Translations under genes and position numbers: made by a program
Source: Mycoplasmopsis pulmonis
GTDB taxonomy: Bacteria; Bacillota_I; Bacilli_A; Mycoplasmatales; Metamycoplasmataceae
NCBI RefSeq assembly: GCF_900660575.1
Contig: NZ_LR215008.1
Span: forward strand, 186,001 to 250,000
Direction of reading: 5' to 3'
Length of the DNA stretch: 64,000 nt
In this document: piece after piece, positions 59,912 to 64,000 of the stretch
How the letters are laid out: each line of letters opens with the position of its first letter
Numbering within the stretch: the stretch's first letter is position 1
Notes under the pieces: generated by a model
The model's database searches: none
What the model was told of the DNA's origin: nothing
The model's input: only the letters and a program-made list of their open reading frames with translations

Positions 59912-61435
59912 ATGGACACAACTAACGAGAATATAAAACCAAAAAACTCAAAAGTTAATTCAAGTGTTCAGTCTGAAATTTTAGGTGAAGTTAGCAAGGG
60001 AGTAATTTTTCTAAAAATTATTTCATATACTTTACTTGCTCTATTTTTTGGAATGATTTCTTCGTTGAATTATATTGTTTTTCCCAATAACATTTTAGTT
60101 GGAGAACAATCGCTAAAAAACATTGAATTGATTTGAATTTTTGTTTTGGCTACAATTACTCTTGTTTCAAATTTTATTATTTTGTTTACTGGATCACATT
60201 TTAAAAGTGTTTGACCATTGAAATATTACTTGGGTATATTTTTCAATAACCTAATCTTATTTATTTTAGTGGCTATTAGTACAAGCATAATAAAAATAGA
60301 AAATACAAACTCTATTATTTCAAGAGCCAACTTCTACTTAATTACATTTATTGTTTATGCAGTGACATGATTTGTAATCATGACATATTTTTATCTAATT
60401 GGAAGAAATGCTTTTCCTTTAGTAGAGACAAAATATAAATTTTTTGTTGCATGATCTTTATATGTAATTGTTATAGCTGTGCTTTTAAGATCATTTGCAG
60501 TATCTGAAGTACGAAGTTCTCAAAATGAAGGCTTAATTTATTCAATAATAATGATTATGCTTTCATTATTGATGCTTACATATATTGTTTTTGCTTTTGT
60601 ATTTATCAAACTTTTCAAATCAAATGCTGTTGTTGATTTAAGAGAAGTTCAAATTGAAAAAATTAAAAATAGTAGAGACTTACTTTCAGCTGCTTCTTTA
60701 GTAATATCTGTTGCAATTGCAATAGTTGCAATAGTTATTAGAAGCGATTCAAGTAATGCAGCAGAGGGTGATTCAAAACTGCTTTTAATTATTGGTATTG
60801 CAATTACAACCACTGTTCTATTTTTCTATTTAGCAATGACATCACTAAAAAGAAAAGTAGTTGTTAAACAAAATTTTGAAGAAAATTTTGTAGAAAAAAA
60901 ATCTAAAAGACAAGTTACAACCTCTTTAGACAACATGTTATTTTCAACATTTGTTACTTTTCTAGTTGTAATAGTCAATACTATCTTAATAGGAATTTCA
61001 GAGTCTTTAACTAGAACTCAAACATCAAGTGTTTATCTATTAATTGTTACTGGAATATTTATTTTCTTAATTAATGTTTATAACATTATGGCAAAGGTTA
61101 AAATGCCTAACTTTAAAAATTATATTTCATCAACAATTGCCATGACAATAGCCCTTGTTTTAGTATGTGTGACTATTCTTTACTCTTCAATTAAAGACTC
61201 TACAATTATCAAAACGTTCCTACCTGTAGAGATGAGCTTGCTTTTAATGGTAACTTTAACAATTGGTTTTACAATGTTGCTTTTAATTGCTGTTGTTTCA
61301 ATTTTTAGAATCGAATCATTTAATAAGAAAAAACCTATCAAAAACAAAAAAACCAATAAAGAAACACCACAAAACACAGTTGAGACAAAACAAGCGCAGA
61401 CCTTTGAAGGCCAAGCAGAAAAACAAACACTTTAA
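59912..61435 (+). CDS. 12-span membrane protein of the F1-like ATPase operon
   Basis: A 507-residue protein with about 12 hydrophobic spans from residue 30 to 465 and a soluble Lys/Thr/Gln-rich tail. No transporter motif is recognised. The family of mycoplasma F1-like ATPases lacks Fo and instead encodes a large multi-span protein beside the F1-like genes. Position at the head of an operon with a gamma-like gene suggests that role here, but this is inferred. RBS AAGGAC is 6 bases before the ATG. The next gene begins 23 bases on. Confidence 0.6.
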
Positions 61436-61458
61436 TTAATACAAAGGAGAAATAAAAA

Positions 61459-62397
61459 ATGAATAATAAAACAAACGATAAAATAACAACTGAACAAATT
61501 ACAACTAATGAAGTTTTGGAAAAGCAAGCTACAACAGAAGAGCAACTAAGAACTAGCGAAACTCAAATAATTGATACTTTGTATGAAGAATTTGACAACA
61601 TTGAAGATCTTAATCTTGAACCTAAATCTCATAGTTCATGAGAAAAATTAGAAAACTCAACAAACTATGAAGATTTAGTTATGCAAACTAAAGAAATTGC
61701 AACAAGTGTTTCATTAAACGAAACTGAAATGAAAAAAATTGAAGAGGATTCACTAGAAAGAAGAAAGAAAATTGAACTTCTTGAAGCTAGATATGATGAT
61801 CTTAATGCAAAGCCTCTTTCTGGAGTTGACTCATATGACAATTTCAATTTAGTTTTAAACAAATCTTCATGAAATTACAATGAAATTTTAAAAAGAAACA
61901 CTCAATTTAAATTAATAGATTTAGTTTTACAAGTTCAACTTTATCTTTATAGTGAAGACACTCCATTACTTTCAGTTGAAAAAATTCAAGGTGTTCTAAA
62001 AGACTTTATCGACAAAGTTGCAGAAAAAATTATTGATGGACATGCAGTTGTTTTAAACTCAATAATTATTCTTGACACAGTTAGATTCGACCAATCATCA
62101 ATTTTACCTATTGCAGTTGCTAACCCAAAACTAATGCCTCCAATTAACGTTATTGAATGAGACACATTCATAACAGGAGAAGAAAACTTAGTTATTATTG
62201 ATACTTTCATTCAAATGATTGAAAACTCTCTATCAAGAGGACATGAAGTTGAGTTTTTTGAAAATTCACTTTTTGTTAGAAACATTGAAGGTATTACCTC
62301 ACTTTTTATAAATGAAGAAGCTTCAAGGTACTTTAATTCAAGAATTACTAAAAAATACTCTTCAGCTAAAAAACAAAGTAGTAGTTTAATAAAATAA
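61459..62397 (+). CDS. Soluble operon protein of unknown fold (312 residues)
   Basis: Residues 1-60 are low complexity, Thr/Glu-rich. Residues about 75-115 form a charged helix (MKKIEEDSLERRKKIELLEA). The remaining 200 residues look alpha/beta, with VVLNSIIILDTV and NVIEWDTFI. No family is recognised. It sits between the 12-span protein and the gamma-like protein, the place of accessory genes in M. mobile-type F1-like ATPase clusters. RBS AAGGAGA. Confidence 0.6.
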
Positions 62398-62448
62398 ACT
62401 AATTCATTTAGTTTTATATACAACTAAAAAGCTTTTAAAGGAGTAGAG

Positions 62449-63597
62449 TTGAAAAGAAAAGAAATTGAAGAAAGGAAAAATAATTTTGAATTTTTCTCAA
62501 ATTACATTGATATTTCCAAAATCTCATTGTTATACAATTTAAATAAAGAAATTCAAGATTTAAACACTATTAAATCCCTAAGAAAATCACATAGTGTTTT
62601 ACTTTCTAAAATCAATGAAAAGTGATTAAAAAAATATAACAATTATTACTTAAATGTTAATAAAAAACTACCTTCTCTATATATATTAGTGGATGCAAAG
62701 CAAGATGATGAATATGCTGAAATTGCTTTAAATAAATTAAAAGAAATCATGGTAGAAAGAATTACACTAAATGATTATGTAATTACCATTGGTTGAAAAA
62801 CTCATAAATTAGCCGAGTCAATTGGCTTTCAAATAATTGACAAATTAGACTTTAGTGCCTTTGAAAAAATTGATCTTCTAAGTGAAAGACTCTCATCAAT
62901 TTTAGAAATTGGACTTCAAAATTATGTCTTTAGTAAATCAGTTTTACTTATTGCAGAAAATGACATTGAAACTAAAGGGATTATTGAAAAAATTATTATT
63001 CCTTTTGACAAAAGTTCACTTGAACAAAAAATGGAAATTCTTGATGATGACGGAATACCTATTAAAGATGATGAATTTGAAGAAGATGAAAATTGAATTA
63101 GCCATTATGAAGATATTATCAATGCAATTGATCTAAGAAAAAACAAATGAAAACCTGATGTTGTAGGTTTTTACAACAAAATGTCAAAAGCTTTAATTAA
63201 AAGTGAATTTTACGAAATTAAAATTAAAAGAAACATTCAAACTTTAAAGTTACAACTTGCAATTCTTGAAGATAAAAAAAGAAATGTTAATGAACAACTT
63301 GAAGATCTTCAGAAAAAATGAAATAAAGTTAGAAAAGAAGAAACTACTAATAAATCATTAATTCTTTTTGCAGCTTTTAAAGCTAAAAAGAAACAACTTG
63401 AATTATCAGATCTAGAAGAAAAAAAAGCTGAGAAATTAGCTGACAAAATTAGAAAAACAAATGCTATTAAAAATAAAGAGCATATTCTTTTAAAAGAAGA
63501 AGAAAGTCTAACAAAAGCTACAACTAATTTAAAAAAAGTCAAAACTAAAGAGCCACAACTAGAAAAAAGAAAAAAGAAAATTAAGGAAGAAATCTAA
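62449..63597 (+). CDS. F1-ATPase gamma-like subunit of an F1-like motor
   Basis: A 382-residue protein laid out like F1 gamma: an N-terminal helix (1-60), an alpha/beta domain (about 75-190, LYILVDAKQDDEYAEIAL, VITIGWKTHKLAESIG, ending IIIPFD), and a C-terminal helix starting SKALIKSEFYEIKIKRN where gamma has ALxSExxxRMxAMxxA. The coiled-coil tail (245-382) is about 90 residues longer than in F1. Start is TTG with AAAGGAG 6 bases upstream; no ATG lies nearby. The stop overlaps the next ATG. M. mobile has a gamma-like subunit in its gliding ATPase. Similarity is by layout, so alternatives remain. Confidence 0.62.
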
Positions 63598-64000
63598 TGC
63601 CATTAATTCTAAGTATTATTGAACCAAGTAATTATAAGCAAATTGTTCCTAATAATAACTTTGAAATTCTAGACATAACTCTTATTTCTACAGTTCAAAA
63701 ACCAGTGATTATAACTGATGAGCCAGCTAAAAAACAAAGTGTTTCAGTTTATGATGTAGCAGCTCTTGTATTTTCAATTAAGAACCCTGAAAATGAAGAG
63801 ATCAAAAAAGTTTATGTCATTGCTGAAAGTGTTATTTGAATTTCAAACGAAAAAGGAAATTTAGTTTCAATTAATGGTCTTTTTAAAATTATTCCAAATG
63901 ATCTATTTATTGCTGTTTACAAGAAATTCGAAGATCTAAAAGAAATGTCTGTTGAAGAAATTGAAGAGTTCTTAGAACTTGATAAAAGTAAATCAATTCT
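63597..64000 (+). CDS. Operon protein, possibly F1 epsilon-like (3' end outside window)
   Basis: Starts ATG 63597 inside the stop of the gamma-like gene (TAATG). The 134 visible residues have beta-rich character (FEILDITLISTVQKPVIIT, VYVIAESVIWISNEKGNLVSI) and then an acidic helix. The placement after gamma and a beta domain with an AES-V-x-I stretch recall F1 epsilon, but the match is weak. The C terminus is not seen. Confidence 0.4.

Overview
This is a low-GC mollicute chromosome segment. UGA is read as Trp throughout: GatA, GatB, NusA, InfB, DnaK, GlpK and WhiA are all full length only under that code. Four features point to Mycoplasma (Mycoplasmopsis) pulmonis or a very close relative: a cluster homologous to the M. 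mobile gliding genes (Gli349, Gli521, a Gli123-position protein and P42), a p37/p29/p69-type thiamine-pyrophosphate transporter, an F1-like ATPase operon, and a 1288-bp IS3-family element with 18-bp ends and a 3-bp target duplication that fits what I recall of IS1138. The species call is an inference from memory, not from a search.

Layout. 1-1322: end of an ascorbate-type PTS permease (IIC-IIB fusion). 1524-5616: gatC-gatA-gatB plus a YihY/BrkB membrane protein, tightly coupled. 5780-9502: nusA-rnpM(ylxR)-infB with overlapping frames. 9622-13946 (minus): two paralogous lipoproteins, the second with a frameshift in its signal peptide. 14751-16287: trigger factor and a coupled 54-codon ORF. 16740-45959: the gliding cluster. 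46112-47857: the p69-type permease. 48072-49348 (minus): pyrH-frr. 49681-51947: glpK-glpF. 52117-54081: CIRCE-dnaK. 54230-56370 (minus): p29 and p37 behind a TPP riboswitch. 56587-56962: two tandem 5S rRNA genes. 56998-59598: whiA, a BI-1-like membrane protein and a ROK kinase. 59912-64000: an operon encoding a 12-TM protein, a soluble protein, an F1-gamma-like protein and a possible epsilon-like protein. The catalytic subunits would be expected just beyond the right edge.

How the genes work together. The gliding cluster should encode the surface leg (Gli349), crank (Gli521), the Gli123-position protein and the FtsZ-like P42. The right-edge operon resembles the F1-like ATPase proposed to power this motility from inside the cell. 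Two lesions damage the surface machinery here. An in-frame TAA cuts the Gli349 homolog after residue 566, and the IS cuts the Gli521 homolog after about 107 residues. Everything else in both genes stays open, as do the Gli123-position gene, P42 and the motor-like operon. The picture is of recent or reversible loss of gliding in this strain.

Other points of note are the TPP riboswitch in front of a thiamine-pyrophosphate binding lipoprotein whose permease gene lies about 7 kb away, a candidate small structured RNA between gli521 and the Gli123-position gene, a leucine-rich-repeat block inside the Gli349 homolog, and repeat-rich lipoproteins.
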